Source: Paracamarosporium sp. OC-R06-R3 (Eukaryota; Ascomycota; Dothideomycetes; Pleosporales; Didymosphaeriaceae). Taken from it: a stretch of 64,000 bases of DNA. The position numbers and the translations under genes are program-made. Below are positions 9,889-21,084 of this stretch, one piece after another. Numbering within the stretch: the stretch's first letter is position 1; each line of letters begins with the position of its first letter. The DNA is taken from the NCBI GenBank assembly GCA_019828545.1, contig JACVRA010000128.1, forward strand, positions 310,001 to 374,000, written 5' to 3'. A model generated the notes under the pieces. The model was not told where the DNA came from, did not search any database, and saw only the letters and a list, made by a program, of their open reading frames with translations.

Positions 9889-11721
9889 CTACCTAACAAG
9901 CAACAAATCCGAATACTCCCTAGCCTTAACATCATCACACCTCTTCCTATACCCCGGCGCCGACCCATTATACCGAGCAATACTCCGCTTCTGCTTTCCC
10001 GCAACATTCTTATTCACGCCCGTCATCCAACTATCAACCTCGTTCGCCAGCAAACCTTCCGCAGTCTCATGCACATGCTGTGTCCACGCCTTGACCCCTT
10101 CCTCTGTCGCCTCTGCTCTAACAACCCCAGTCTTAACAGCGTATTCGATAAAGTCAGCAATCCAACCCACAGCATACTCAATCGACCGCGGGATATTGCC
10201 GAACATCTGATGCGGGCCCATGACCATGAACATATTAGGAAAGCCGTGGACCGTGAGTCCAAGGTACGTGCGAATCCCCTCGCTCCACTCATCTTTCAGC
10301 TTGTGGCCGCCGACCCCGCGGATATCAACAGCGTTGAACGAGCCTGTCACAGCGTCGAATCCGGTCGCGTAGATCATGACATCAAACTCCATATTCTCGT
10401 CCTTAGTCTTAACGCCTTTCTCGTGGATGTACTCGATGGGATTCTCATGCAAATCAACAAGCCTAACATTAGGCTGATTAAAAGCCTCATAATACCCGCC
10501 TTCGAGCGGTACCCTCCTCGTACCAAAGCCATGATTCTTCGGAATCAGCTTCTCAGCTATAACCGGATCGTCGACACGCTGACGAATCTTATCTGCTACG
10601 AACTTCGAGAAAAGCCCGTTAGCCTGCCTGTTAATTCCGGTATCATAAAAGTTCGCCAGCCATTTTGAGAAGCCGGGTTTTGCGTAGATGTCTTCCCAGT
10701 GTGCTTCGCGCTCTTCTGGAGTGAGATCCAGGGTTGATCGCGGGTCGCTTTTGTGGATGAAGCAGGAGTAGGAGTCGAGGCAGGCGCGGAAGATTTCTGG
10801 GTACCGCTTGCGGATGTCGGACATTTCTTGTTTGCTGATTGGCGTGTTTCGGAGGGGTGCTGTCCAGTTGGGTGTTCGTTGGAAGACGGTTAGGCTTCCG
10901 GCGGTTTTCTTGATTTCTTGGATGATTTGGATTGCTGTTGCGCCTGTACCGATTATGCCGACTCGTTTGCCATCTGGGTGGTGGGGTTTGAGTTAGTGAT
11001 GTTATCCACAGGATAGTTTGAAGCACTTGTGGGTGATGTCGAGGATGGGGACAGCGGCAGGCAATAATTACACATTAAAGAACACTAAAACCGTATTTTG
11101 AAAGACTTACCGATGATAGAATGGTCATCCGGCCACCTCGCCGTGTGAAAGGCTGCTCCTTTAAAGTCATTGACACCCGGGATATTGGGTAGCGTGGGTC
11201 GATTCAGGATACCCATTGCGGATATTAAGAAACGGCAAGTGTACGTTTGCTCGTTCTCATCCCTGAGTAACCACGAATTTGAATCCTCGCGATACTTTGC
11301 AGATGCGACTCTTGTGTTGAACTGCATATCTCGCCTCAAGTCAAACTTCTCCGCGAAGTACTGGCAGTATCTTAGAGTCTCCGGTTGACTGGAAAAGTGT
11401 TCTGACCAGTCCCACTCATCGAGAAGGGACTGGTCGAAAGAAAATATGTATGAATAAGACTCTGAGTCAAATCGTGCTCCGGGATATGTATTCCTGCGCT
11501 ATCGTTAGTTCTCTATAGTATCAATCATACGTATAGTTCTTATACCAAAACCACGTTCCACCTTCGCCCGATCCAGCTTCAAGCACTCTTGTCTTCAGAC
11601 CGAGTTGGTTCATACGATGCAGTGAATACATCCCGCTTTGTCCTGCGCCAACAATGAGTACATCGTAATCGAGTGACGCGTCAAGCGTAGCCGGAGCGGT
11701 ATCGTGGTCTTTAGCGATCAT
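9889..11721 (-). CDS. Flavin-containing Baeyer-Villiger monooxygenase, first copy (547 aa)
   Basis: Predicted type I BVMO: uses FAD, NADPH and O2 to insert oxygen next to a ketone, giving an ester or lactone. Exons are 11546-11721, 11111-11493 and 9889-10973. The first intron (52 nt, donor GTATAA at 11545) joins GGTWFW to NTYPGARFDSESYSY, the family consensus. Visible motifs: FAD-binding VGAGQSG at 24-30, the BVMO fingerprint FKGAAFHTARWP at about 168-179, and a second dinucleotide fold IIGTGATAIQ near 190-200. Near the C-terminus DVMIYATGFDAVTG is the usual ATG motif. It has neither the long N-terminal extension of the second BVMO at 19070 nor a peroxisomal tail. Substrate cannot be read; cyclohexanone-, steroid- or acetophenone-type enzymes all share this pattern. 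Neighbours point to a catabolic cluster. Confidence 0.93.
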
Positions 11722-12140
11722 GTTGGTGAGATGTTACATTCGAATGTACAAGACGACAATGTATCAAGTTTCTATCGAAGTTAAGTTCAGTGTATCTTAT
11801 CTGAGTATCAGAACGTTACCGCCCCACTGTGTTAGCAGCACTCAGTCGTAGTCCAAACAATCCGCACGGCCCGCATCGAGGACGACAGACTCGCATTAGT
11901 GGAGACGACATAATGCGGGGGATTCGGCTTTTCGGTAAGTCGTGTTTGGTTAACCGCCCCGCGGGGGAGATAGTGCCGACTTCTCCGCTGGTTACACGAA
12001 TGTAAGCTCAGCTACCAGTCACATGCGCAGGGCAGTATGGAAATGGCAACGAAGAGTACTGATATAATTCTTACAGTTCCCTATTTTAATAAATTTAGAA
12101 CTCGATTACGAAGGACGATATACTGTCCAATATATTAAAT
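11722..12140. other. Upstream region of the first BVMO
   Basis: Lies between the BVMO start codon and the stop of the MBL hydrolase; both genes point left, so this holds the BVMO promoter. It contains TGGTTAACCG at 11947-11956, which differs by one base from the palindrome at 13623. Confidence 0.6.
11947..11956. promoter_or_regulatory. Candidate Zn2Cys6 site, near-palindrome TGGTTAACCG
   Basis: Matches CGG-N4-CCG except for T at the first base, about 230 nt upstream of the first BVMO. Inverted CGG triplets are the known target type of Zn2Cys6 proteins. Assignment to the cluster regulator is inference. Confidence 0.35.
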
Positions 12141-13283
12141 CTACACGATACCCTGCTCTTTCCAGTATGGCTCAAGATCACGGAAGAATCTCCACTTGAG
12201 TGATTTGCCCCATCCTCTATCCTTCCAATCGTTCAGTGATTTGGGAAAATGATCCACCTCGTCTCTAACCGTAGAATCATGTGCAATGATGACAAATATA
12301 TTTTCGTCACAGTCTAGCTCTTGGAGCCAGCCTGAGGTTTTCTGAGCCAAGGGAACGTCATGCCCAAAAGTCATGTCATATAAAGTGTCTGTTGGGCATC
12401 TGCCTCTTGCTTTTTGGAGGTCATCAAATGCGCTCCCAGGACAGAAGGGAGCACCAGGTGCATGGCTCGCGCATGGATTCGGTTCAATTGTGTCCGGTAC
12501 AGGCAAATACTTCGATGGTCTGAATATACCAGGATAATGACATATATCACCACCGAGTAACACGAACGTGTCTGGGTGTGTGGTCGTCCGTGCCAGCCCG
12601 CACAAATGCCCAATCGCATGTCCAGGACTATCGAGCAGAAAGAAACTCCCGTCACCAAAGTAATCGAACGCAGGGAATTTGCCAATCTTTAGATCTCCGT
12701 CGAATGTAATCTCACGAAGATGGCGTTCGGCATAGTCGCTCTCTCGGATTGGTGAGTCTGGGTTCGTAGGATATCCGGGCAGCATGGCGTCTTTGAAGCC
12801 TTGGCCAACGACCAAATCCACTTTGCTCGGGAAACTCGACGGGTCTCCGATATGATCCCAGTGCCAGTGACTCCATATTACCGACTCTATTGCTTCGCCG
12901 CGTATCCCGTTTTCTTCGAGAATATCGATGACGTTCTTTTCGACGTCAATTTTGTATTTCGTTGTGGGGAGATAGTCTGCAATCGCTTTTGAGTAGTTTT
13001 GATAGTCTTTCCTAATGCCGAGATCCCATACTAGCTTCTTCCCAGATGGGTGTTCGATCAGAAAAGAATGTGAAGGTGATGTTTTGAATGTTTCCAAGCC
13101 GGGGACTGGCGGGGCCATGAAACGCTGGATCTGCGCGGGTCCAAAGTTGACTGCGTTTATTAGGCTGACTTTGACGGTCGTTGAACCTGCTGGAATCGAA
13201 ATCTGCGGTGTCGTAGCCATGTCGCTTCTTGAGGCACTATCTGAGAGAGTGTTGGTATGCTCCAGTAGACGTTTACTGGACAA
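12141..13283 (-). CDS. Metallo-beta-lactamase-fold hydrolase, lactonase-like
   Basis: Intronless, 380 residues from the first ATG; a second ATG 63 nt downstream (at 13220) would give 359. The di-zinc site is complete by eye: SHWHWDH at 138-144, DSPGHAIGH around 219-226, GGD with Asp at about 246, and a C-terminal IIAHDS. HxHxDH with a later His, Asp and His is the pattern of AiiA-type N-acyl-homoserine lactonases and other MBL-fold lactonases and esterases. No signal peptide, so probably cytosolic. Next to two BVMOs, the simplest role is opening the lactone or ester they make; this is inference from context. It shares a divergent promoter with the MFS gene at 14014. Confidence 0.85.
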   Translation of the reverse strand: MSSKRLLEHTNTLSDSASRSDMATTPQISIPAGSTTVKVSLINAVNFGPAQIQRFMAPPVPGLETFKTSPSHSFLIEHPSGKKLVWDLGIRKDYQNYSKAIADYLPTTKYKIDVEKNVIDILEENGIRGEAIESVIWSHWHWDHIGDPSSFPSKVDLVVGQGFKDAMLPGYPTNPDSPIRESDYAERHLREITFDGDLKIGKFPAFDYFGDGSFFLLDSPGHAIGHLCGLARTTTHPDTFVLLGGDICHYPGIFRPSKYLPVPDTIEPNPCASHAPGAPFCPGSAFDDLQKARGRCPTDTLYDMTFGHDVPLAQKTSGWLQELDCDENIFVIIAHDSTVRDEVDHFPKSLNDWKDRGWGKSLKWRFFRDLEPYWKEQGIV

Positions 13284-13358
13284 TTGTTGATGATTACGGT
13301 GGTTACCGAGTCATCTGAAAGGCTTTCAAGATACGAACACTACTGAAGGTGGTGGAAG

Positions 13359-13376
13359 CTTACGTGCGCACGTAAG
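13359..13376. promoter_or_regulatory. 18-bp perfect palindrome CTTACGTGCGCACGTAAG
   Basis: Perfect inverted repeat, 9 bp per arm with no spacer, about 75 nt upstream of the MBL hydrolase start. A symmetric protein-binding site is the natural reading. It contains two ACGT cores as seen in bZIP targets, but no regulator is identified. Confidence 0.5.
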
Positions 13377-13621
13377 AGAACCTCATGGGAATAGGTTACT
13401 CCCCTAGGGAAAGGGAAGGTTTAGCCGAAAACCCTCTGAACCGACCCCGCGCGTATCCGCTTCAGCCATCGGCCATTACGACGCGACGGCCGCTCCCATC
13501 GCACATCTTCTTCGGACAAAACAACAGAAACAGAGGATAATGTCGTACCTTAGCTCTCCCGATCGAGTAAAAGGGGAGGCACCTGGCTTCCAGCGGCTAC
13601 GTACTGAGATCTTGGCGATCC

Positions 13622-13633
13622 TCGGTTAACCGA
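13622..13633. promoter_or_regulatory. Candidate Zn2Cys6 operator TCGGTTAACCGA
   Basis: A 12-bp perfect palindrome with CGG and CCG separated by TTAA, in the divergent MBL/MFS promoter. The closest relatives in the window are at 13823 and 11947. Confidence 0.5.
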
Positions 13634-13822
13634 ATTGAGGCTGCCGAGCTCAAGACTCCAAGCTTGTTCTCCGCGTTTCGAAGTCGTGACAAGTAGGAGC
13701 TATCGGCTGCCTACGGAAGAGTTATTCCGTGGCTAGGAGCTCTGGATCATGATCGCTCTCGCTGGATTGGGTTGTGCGACTCTACCCCGGACTCCAGCCC
13801 CCGCGTTTACTTCCCCAGATTA

Positions 13823-13832
13823 CGGATAACCG
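13823..13832. promoter_or_regulatory. Candidate Zn2Cys6 operator CGGATAACCG
   Basis: CGG-N4-CCG, one base away from the site at 13623 and about 180 nt before the MFS start codon. Confidence 0.4.
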
Positions 13833-14013
13833 AAATAGTCGACTCGGTGATGCCGGCGACATTGCTGGGAAGACTGTCGTATTCATGCGGGCGTTCCGGT
13901 TCCATGGCCCTGTGAACAGATGTGGCGCTAGAAGCCCCTTTTGAGATCTTTCACATATTGAGCATCCATAATTCCCACTTTCAAGGTTTCGTCTTCGTGA
14001 TCAATACTCAAAA

Positions 14014-15830
14014 ATGGAGAAACCTTCCGATATGGAGCCAGAACGGATCTCAAATCACGATATCGAGATTGGAAACAAGCTCGACCTTGTCGACACCGTC
14101 CATCAAGATGAGGCCATGAAGGTGCTGAATGCCTACCATGGCGAGGAGACTTGGACAGAGCAAGAAGAAAAAGCTTTGAGACGCAAGATCGACTGGAGGC
14201 TTATGCCAGTGTTGTGTGCTACATACAGTCTTCAATACTATGATAAAGCAATGTTGGGACAGGCGGTATGTCTTCATGTCCTTGTATAAAACTGCTCTGA
14301 CTAGTTAGGCTCTCTTTGGTTTACGAACGGACCTAAATTTGACTGGCAATCGGTATTCCTTTGCAGCAGCCATTTTCTATTTAGGTTTTGTCGTTGGTGC
14401 GTATCCAGCGATGATGCTCGTTCAAAGATTTCCGATCGAGCGTGTAGCCTCAGCCGTTGTAACAGTGTGGGGCATTTGCCTGATACTTACTGTGGTTTGC
14501 AACAATTTCCAGGGACTGTATGCACAGCGATTCTTCCTCGGAGCACTTGAGAGTGGCATCAGCCCCATGTTCATGGTTATTGTAGGAAGCTTTTACAAAA
14601 AGGATGAACAAGCATTCCGCATGGGGTAAGAATTCTGAACGCTTATCGAAGACAGAGCTGACAGCACGAAGTATATGGTACTGTTGCACAGGATATGTCT
14701 CCATTTTCTCTCCACTCATCAACTATGGACTCGGCCAAGCGGGAGGCCCTCTGTCTCCCTGGAAGTACATGTACTTGTTCTCGGGTAGCCTCACGATAGT
14801 CTGGGGGATTGCGTTGTTCTGGATACTCCCACCCGATCCTGTCCGTGCCAAGGGATTTTCAGAGCGCCAGCGTTACATTTCAGTTGCCCGTCTCCGAAGC
14901 AACAATTCTGGGGTACGAAACACACACTTGAAGATTGATCAAATCCAAGAGTTGCTGCTCGATCTGAAATTCTGGCTGCTTTTCTCAGTCTCATTTCTTA
15001 GCATGATCGCCAATGGTCCCATAAGTACGTTTATTCCGATCATAATCAACTCATTCGGATTCAGCACACTGAACTCTCTGCTACTTCTTATGCCAGCTGG
15101 AGCCTACGGAGGGACCATACAACTTCTTGTTCCATACCTGTGCTACAAGTACACAAATATGCGATCAATCAGCATATTCTTGTGCCAGATGGGCACTACA
15201 CTTGCTTCATTTTTACTCTGGCTTCTTCCCCGACACGAAACCGGGGCTCTATTGTTCGCGTGTTATATCTTGCCATCAGTCGGTGGCGGCTATGCAGTGC
15301 TCATGGGACTGCAGCTCGCCAACACGGCCGGGTACACGAAGCGTACCGTAGTGTCCTCGGGTATATACATCGGCTACTGTTTTGGTAAGTCTTCCGCTTC
15401 TAGAGATCCAGACTCTGGAGGATGATAGTGTTCAACTGGAACTTCTCAGACCTCCTTTCAACAGCATTATTTCTAGATATTTTAATGTCTAAAAACATCG
15501 TGCCAGAAGTTCCTGTACGCACCCATTAACTTGGTCTTTCAGGTAATTTCGTCGGTCCATTAATATTCACGGAGAAAGACGCTCCCCGTTACACTAGAGG
15601 TTTCATCGCCGTCACAGTCACAGCGATTGCGGCAGGCATTCTGGCTCTAGTTTATCGTGGGCTCTGCATGTGGATCAATCGACGGAGAGATAAAGCTGGC
15701 ATTCCAGAGGGGTACGAACATGCTTATGACGATGACCGTACTGATATAAAGGTAAGAATTCTCACTTCTCAAAGGTAGAGACCTTGGTATTGATACATTT
15801 AAGAATCCTCAATTCCGCTACATCCTGTAG
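14014..15830 (+). CDS. MFS transporter, allantoate permease (Dal5) family
   Basis: Predicted plasma-membrane proton symporter for an organic anion. Five exons, 14014-14265, 14309-14625, 14672-15384, 15543-15751 and 15804-15830, give 505 residues. Family marks: RKIDWRLMPVLCATYSLQYYDKAMLGQA before and in the first membrane segment, the RFFLGALESGISPMF signature, YCCTGYVSIFSPLINYGLG, and a last exon that encodes only NPQFRYIL and a stop, resembling the C-terminus of Dal5-type carriers. Introns are 43, 46, 158 and 52 nt. About 12 hydrophobic segments are expected. Dal5 relatives take up allantoate, nicotinate, phthalate-like and other carboxylates, so the substrate is open. Its placement between BVMO, hydrolase and activator genes suggests uptake of the cluster's substrate. 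Confidence 0.92.
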
Positions 15831-16426
15831 AAATGACTGGATGCACTGATCCAGATAATTGAGAAGTTGAGATACGCAGAAATAGGGTATATTGGCAGCT
15901 ATGTGTGAGGAAAATCTGTCTATAAGATTTTCAGTTCATTTTGAAATATCACGGCTTGAGTAGTTATTCACTATCACATCTCGAAGTCCGATTCATGATT
16001 GAGTGACTCTCCATAAGTGAAATTATAGACTGGAAGTTTCGAATTCAGAGCATTCTTTGTCTGCAGTCAGATCAAAACCATAACCATATGAACCTCACAT
16101 ATACCTCAAGAGGTATAGTTTTCACGTTCTTTTCGTAGATGTTGGCCACCTTTGCTGGTGGAGAAGGGCCGAGGTGTTTGGCCGTGCGCGTGGTACGCTA
16201 GACAAGTCCGGCGCCTCGACCATGACGCTTCTCCGCACTTTCGCCCCAGCTCACATCACCAGCATTTACGTTGCAGTACCCCGGCAAAACTCATGATAAG
16301 CTATTAAATTCTCCGTCGCATCGCGCAGCTAGTCCTGGTGTCTTAATTCGTGAAAGCGTCACCACCCCGCGTTTCTGGAAGCCAACCTATACTTGGGAAC
16401 AAAGCCGACCCAAGCCGACACAAAAG
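15831..16426. other. Upstream region of the Zn2Cys6 regulator
   Basis: Nearly 600 bp between the MFS stop and the regulator start. AT-rich in its first 300 bp. An ATG at 16271 is in frame with the regulator and open, so the protein could be 52 residues longer. No CGG-N4-CCG site found here. Confidence 0.5.
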
Positions 16427-18827
16427 ATGTCAGCCGGTGAATTTGTACACTTCGACACGCACCAGCCGAAGCGGAGGCGAGCTGGGTTGGCCTGCATCGC
16501 ATGCCACCACAGAAAGGTAACTTCTACTACTTAGTTTCGTCATGAGGTTATTGATTTCTCAGAAAGGTCAAATGCGATATTCAACAACGTAGAAATCATG
16601 GAACTGAGGACTGTACAAACTGTAACAATGCTAGCCGGCCTTGTTACATTCGGCCATCAAAAAGAGAAGCAAGGCGTAAACCGCGTAGGGAGGATAATCG
16701 CACAAATCCAGGCATTATGGACCGTATGTCTGATGGAATCGACCCTCTTCTCGCCGCAAGTGAGGCATTTCAAGGTCTCCCGACTCCTGTTCCTGAGCAT
16801 AACGCCGATATAGTTGTAGGTTTCGATCACTTTCAAGAGCCTCGACGTAGTGATCAGTCTCTGTCACACCGATCCGTCTCTCCTCACCAAGTACACCATA
16901 ACCAATCTCCAGGGAGCTACACACAAGGTAGACAGAACCCTTCCCCTACGGTTCCACCTCTTCAGCATAGCGCAACCCACATTAGCGATGTGGATTCCTC
17001 TGGCTTCGTTCAAGAGGTTTATCGACCTGAAAATCTTTTGGATGCCGAAAATCAGGCCTTAGTTGCACAGCTTGAGCATCGCTACTCGTCTGTTCTCCAT
17101 CCAGATCTGGAACAGATTTTCACTGAAACCTATTTCTCGTACTGTTATCCCTGGTGTCCAGTCTTAGACCGTTTCACTTTATCAGCCGAGCTGGCCCGGT
17201 CTCCGTTACTTGCCAATGCTTTAGCCTTGGCTAGTAGTCATGTCCAGCCACCGTTGCTGCCACATGACGGCCCTGAAACTTACTATAAGCGCGCCAGAAC
17301 TATCTTTTATGAGGATCAGGAGTCGGACGAACTGACGTCACTAAAAGCAATCTGTTTGTTCTATTGGTGGGCACCGCGTGCATCTGCGAGGGCCAACCGT
17401 CATTCATCCTGGTAAGCTACATCTAGAGTCAATACACTAAAGTAATACAAAGTAACGCCTGTGCAGGTGGTGGACTTCAATCGTAATAAAACATTGCCAA
17501 CAGATGGATATCCATCGAGAGCAGTTCGCAGGTGATCCAAGCAAAGCAAAATTAGACCTAGGCTTGAAACGTCGGATATGGTGGACAGTGTTTGTAAGTT
17601 ATTAAAGGTCATTCTTACAGTCGATATGTTAGGGCTTTTATCCTTGACACAGCCCCGACATGTTTTGTCTCTTTCTGTGTTACCTGCTTCCATTAGATAT
17701 ACTTGGGCTTAATCATCTATGTCATCACGGCAACTTCTTCAAAACCCCCTGTTGACGTTCAGAACAGGCCAGAGAACGATTGACTGCGTTGTGTCAAAGC
17801 AAACCAGCTATAATCGACCCCGAAGATTGTCTTATTCAAGAACCCACTCTCGACGATTTTCCAAAAGATCCTCAAAGCCAACACCAAGGGGAAATATTTA
17901 TCTATTGGGTTCGCTTGTGCGCAATCATTGGTCGCATTGCAAAACTGCTTCTGCAGTCAAACGATAAAACCGGTCCTTTTCCTAATGAATTGCGCGAAGA
18001 ACTCGTATCTTGGGTAAATTCACTCCCAAAAGACCTTCGCTTACCTATTGAATCGCCAACAACGGCTTCTTTCGACCGCGATGTACACCAGCTACACTTG
18101 TTCTATCTCACTACAATCATAGTCCTACACTTGAGACGATCCGGAGGCCAGCTTCCGCAAGCTTTGCCACCTGCAATACTGGCTGCATCCTGTACGGCCA
18201 GGATTCTTCGCGACATACTTGCTCGTGGAAACTCGCGCTTTTTGATGGCCATCACCTGTTGGCACGTCGCAACTGCATATATTGCGCTTTTACAAGCGTG
18301 CAGGTATGTAGTTTTGGTGCAGAGTAGATATGTTTCAGCTGACTGTGTTTTTGTAATCTAGGATAGAACATTTGAAGGCGTATGCAAATGAAGATCTTAA
18401 TGTATTAGACATCACAGCCAAACAATTGCGACAAATGTGGGCATCAGGTAACATCATTGCCCAGGGAATGGAAAGGCTACGCCAAACAGATCAGCTGAAC
18501 ACCATGAACGGTCATGCTGCTGGTATAGATACCCAACCAACTGCTAGTTCAGCGATGCCTGGGAGTACTCATAGCGCTACGAATGTGGTTGATTTCGACA
18601 GTGCGGATGATTTCGACTGGATGCGATTTTTTCCTTTCGTATCAAAATCTACAAACGGGATCGCAGAAAGCCTTATCTCGAGAAGAGAACAAGGGACCGT
18701 AACGTATGGCTTTCCGTCACCCGACAACGAACTTTTTCACGGCACACTCTTAGCTCAGTATCAGGACCTACTAGACCCATTTGCTGGCTATACGATGGGC
18801 CTCTCAGATTTCGCGATAAATCCATAA
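16427..18827 (+). CDS. Zn2Cys6 fungal-specific transcription factor
   Basis: Predicted nuclear DNA-binding regulator of the surrounding cluster. Five exons, 16427-16516, 16567-17411, 17467-17593, 17768-18303 and 18362-18827, give 687 residues. The binuclear zinc cluster is complete across the first intron: Cys 23, 26, 33, 46, 49 and 56 (C-X2-C-X6-C-X12-C-X2-C-X6-C), preceded by basic PKRRR. The middle region is the usual fungal transcription factor domain: YCYPWCPVLDRFTLSAEL, KAICLFYWW, RRIWWTVFARERLTAL and a later LFYLTTIIVLHLRR. Introns are 50, 55, 174 and 58 nt. The start at 16427 was chosen because it lies close to the zinc cluster and follows aaaag; an upstream in-frame ATG exists. Such regulators bind CGG triplets, which fits the palindromes in neighbouring promoters. 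Confidence 0.92.
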
Positions 18828-19069
18828 CGCTGGTGGGAGTAGTCGGACAGCTACTATAGAACATCCAAATAAAAAAGAGTAACACAACGCACAGGCATAT
18901 CCAGTCGTGTGATTCAGATCTGTAATGTGAACCGATGTAAGCAATGCGATTCCCTTCCATTCACGGGAACCCGGTAGTGTAATAGTGATGTTGTGGAACT
19001 TAAAACAGACTAATAAATAACTATGAAGTGCTTCAATACCCTAACACTGTGTAAATGTGCCATGCTACT

Positions 19070-21084
19070 CTAGTCTTTGCCACTTTTAGCTGCAATATCT
19101 GGGCCTCTGCCTTGTGCTTCCTCTGCCACTTCTACATACCATGAGAGATCGTTATCCTCGCCCATTTCATACTCGGTAAATCCGTTCCCCATGAACCGGA
19201 ACTCGTTCGCGGTATTGTATACAATATTGAAATCTTCTCCGCGAATGTCACTCAGCAGGCGATTAAAAAGATGAGCACTACCACCAAACAACGCTGTCAC
19301 ACGTCCATCAGCGCGACCGCGCTTATACCAACTCTTACAGGCGCCCGTCCAGACCAGCGTCTTATGTATTTGATCCACATATTTCATGAACGAGTCCACT
19401 ACTGATCTCTTTGGGGTGATGTATTTGATGTCCTCGGTCGCTATCTTCTTGATCCACTTGACAAAGTAATCTCCCGTCCAGTTCAGCGATTCGACAAGAG
19501 AACCGTGACCGCCGAGGCAGTTTGGACCCATCATCATGAAGTAATTGGGGAAATCTGGCGTCATGACCGAGACATATGACTCTGGATCCTCTGCCCACTT
19601 CTCACGGAGATTGATGTTGTTCTGACCAATGAATGGGTAGCGTGGACGATGCGAGACATCGAATCCGGTTGCGCAAACAACTAAGCACCGACATTAGTAC
19701 CTTGATGCTTATGGCGCACTGGGTGTGGAAAACAAATAGCACCTACCAACATCGCACTCGAAGGTCTTCCCGTCCGCTGTGTGGACTGCATTCTCCGATA
19801 TTCTCGTAATAGCGCTGTTAGTGATATCGCAATTATCTCGCAAGAATGACTCAAGGTAACCGGGTCCAGGAGTGATTCGTCTGCAGCCAAGCTCCCACTT
19901 GGGAATCAGGATATCGCATAGCCTAGGATCATGCCCCAGCTTCTCTGCCATTTGTTCCGCGGCGGCCTTCATTGCTGATTCGTTGTTCTCGCCTCTCAAG
20001 AAGATATAGAAAGACTTATTCGTTCTCGATATGATTCCCTTACGATACCTGTGATGGTGTTCTGGGTCGCGAAACTGGTCCTTCTCTTTATCTGAGTATG
20101 CAGGGTTTGGGTCATCAACCTCGCGTCCGAGGTGTTTGGATGGCGGTGCTCGGTAGTATACCCAAGCCGGTCCACGAACAAAGTTCTGGACAGTGGTACC
20201 GGGTAGCTTCGCCATCTGAGGTACTATCTGTATGCCAGAAGATCCGTTACCGATGACAGCGATTCGTTTGTTTGAATAATCGTAGTTGTGGTCCCAACGT
20301 GCGGAATGAGTTATGTGTCCCTTGAAATCCTTGAAACCCGGGACATCAGGCCAATTTTCATGCCTTTTATCATTAGTGCTGGTAGGACCTTAGTTTCATA
20401 TAGAAAATGGACATACAGTAGCACTCCGCGACCCGATATTAGCACTTCACAGTATTCATCCCGCTGTATCCCTTGATGTTCGACTGTGACCTTCCACCGG
20501 CCCCGATCTTCCAGCCATTCGGAAGCTACCACTTTCGTATTTAGCTGCAAGTCACGGTCCAAATTCCATTTCTTGACCGTATCCTTGAAGTACTGCAAAA
20601 TTTCTGCTCCACTGGCATAGAAGCGTGTCCACTCTGGATTAGGGTCGAACGGAAATGCATAGATATGTGCTGGTACATCGCATTGTACGCCAGGATAGTC
20701 GTTAACAAACCAGGTCCCACCGACCTCAGAGCGCGCCTCGAAGATGGTGTGGTCGACTATGTCCTGCATCTCAGGATAACGATGCTGGAACTTGTGTGCT
20801 ATCAGCAGACCGGAGAAGCCGGCACCAATCGTGATCACACGAAGTTTTCGAGGCGTGTAGGCATATTGTTTGTTAAGTTCGAATGGATCAAATACTTCCT
20901 CTTTTGAAATACCAGGTCCGCCGTTAGGGCCGTTGCCATTGACTGGCGGTTTCGAAGGGGTGGTTGAAGCTTTGACCTGGGGAATTTCCCCCTCAGTTGC
21001 GGGTGCTACTACTGAATCGGCCAATTTCATGGGATATTTGTCAAAGCAGTGACCCGCAGGTGGATTGTCAACAAAGACTGTCAT
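19070..21084 (-). CDS. Flavin-containing Baeyer-Villiger monooxygenase, second copy (631 aa)
   Basis: Second type I BVMO, clearly different from the one at 9889. Exons are 20417-21084, 19747-20363 and 19070-19680, with introns of 53 and 66 nt, giving 631 residues. A low-complexity N-terminal extension of about 80 residues (NGNGPNGGPG) precedes the FAD fold IGAGFSG at 86-92. Then come GGTWFVNDYPGVQCDVPAHIY, the fingerprint FKGHITHSARWD at 236-247 (Asp in place of the more usual Pro, as in the longer BVMO group) and IGNGSSGIQIVP. VVCATGFDVS spans the second intron join. The segment before the first join reads ISGRGVLL where relatives usually have an Ala/Ser-Thr-Gly run. No peroxisomal tail. It is divergent from the SDR gene, so the two may be co-controlled. 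Confidence 0.93.

Larger units (their letters stand above)
13284..14013. other. Divergent promoter, MBL hydrolase / MFS transporter
   Basis: 730 bp with no gene. It holds an 18-bp perfect palindrome (13359-13376), CGGTTAACCG (13623-13632, palindromic over 12 bp) and CGGATAACCG (13823-13832). Many other CGG and CCG triplets are scattered through it. A likely control centre of the cluster. Confidence 0.6.

Noticed and set aside
11494..11530. 37-nt intron in the first BVMO using donor GTATGA
   Set aside because: Too short for a fungal intron and inserts extra residues; the donor at 11545 gives a 52-nt intron and the consensus GGTWFWNTYPGARFDSES.
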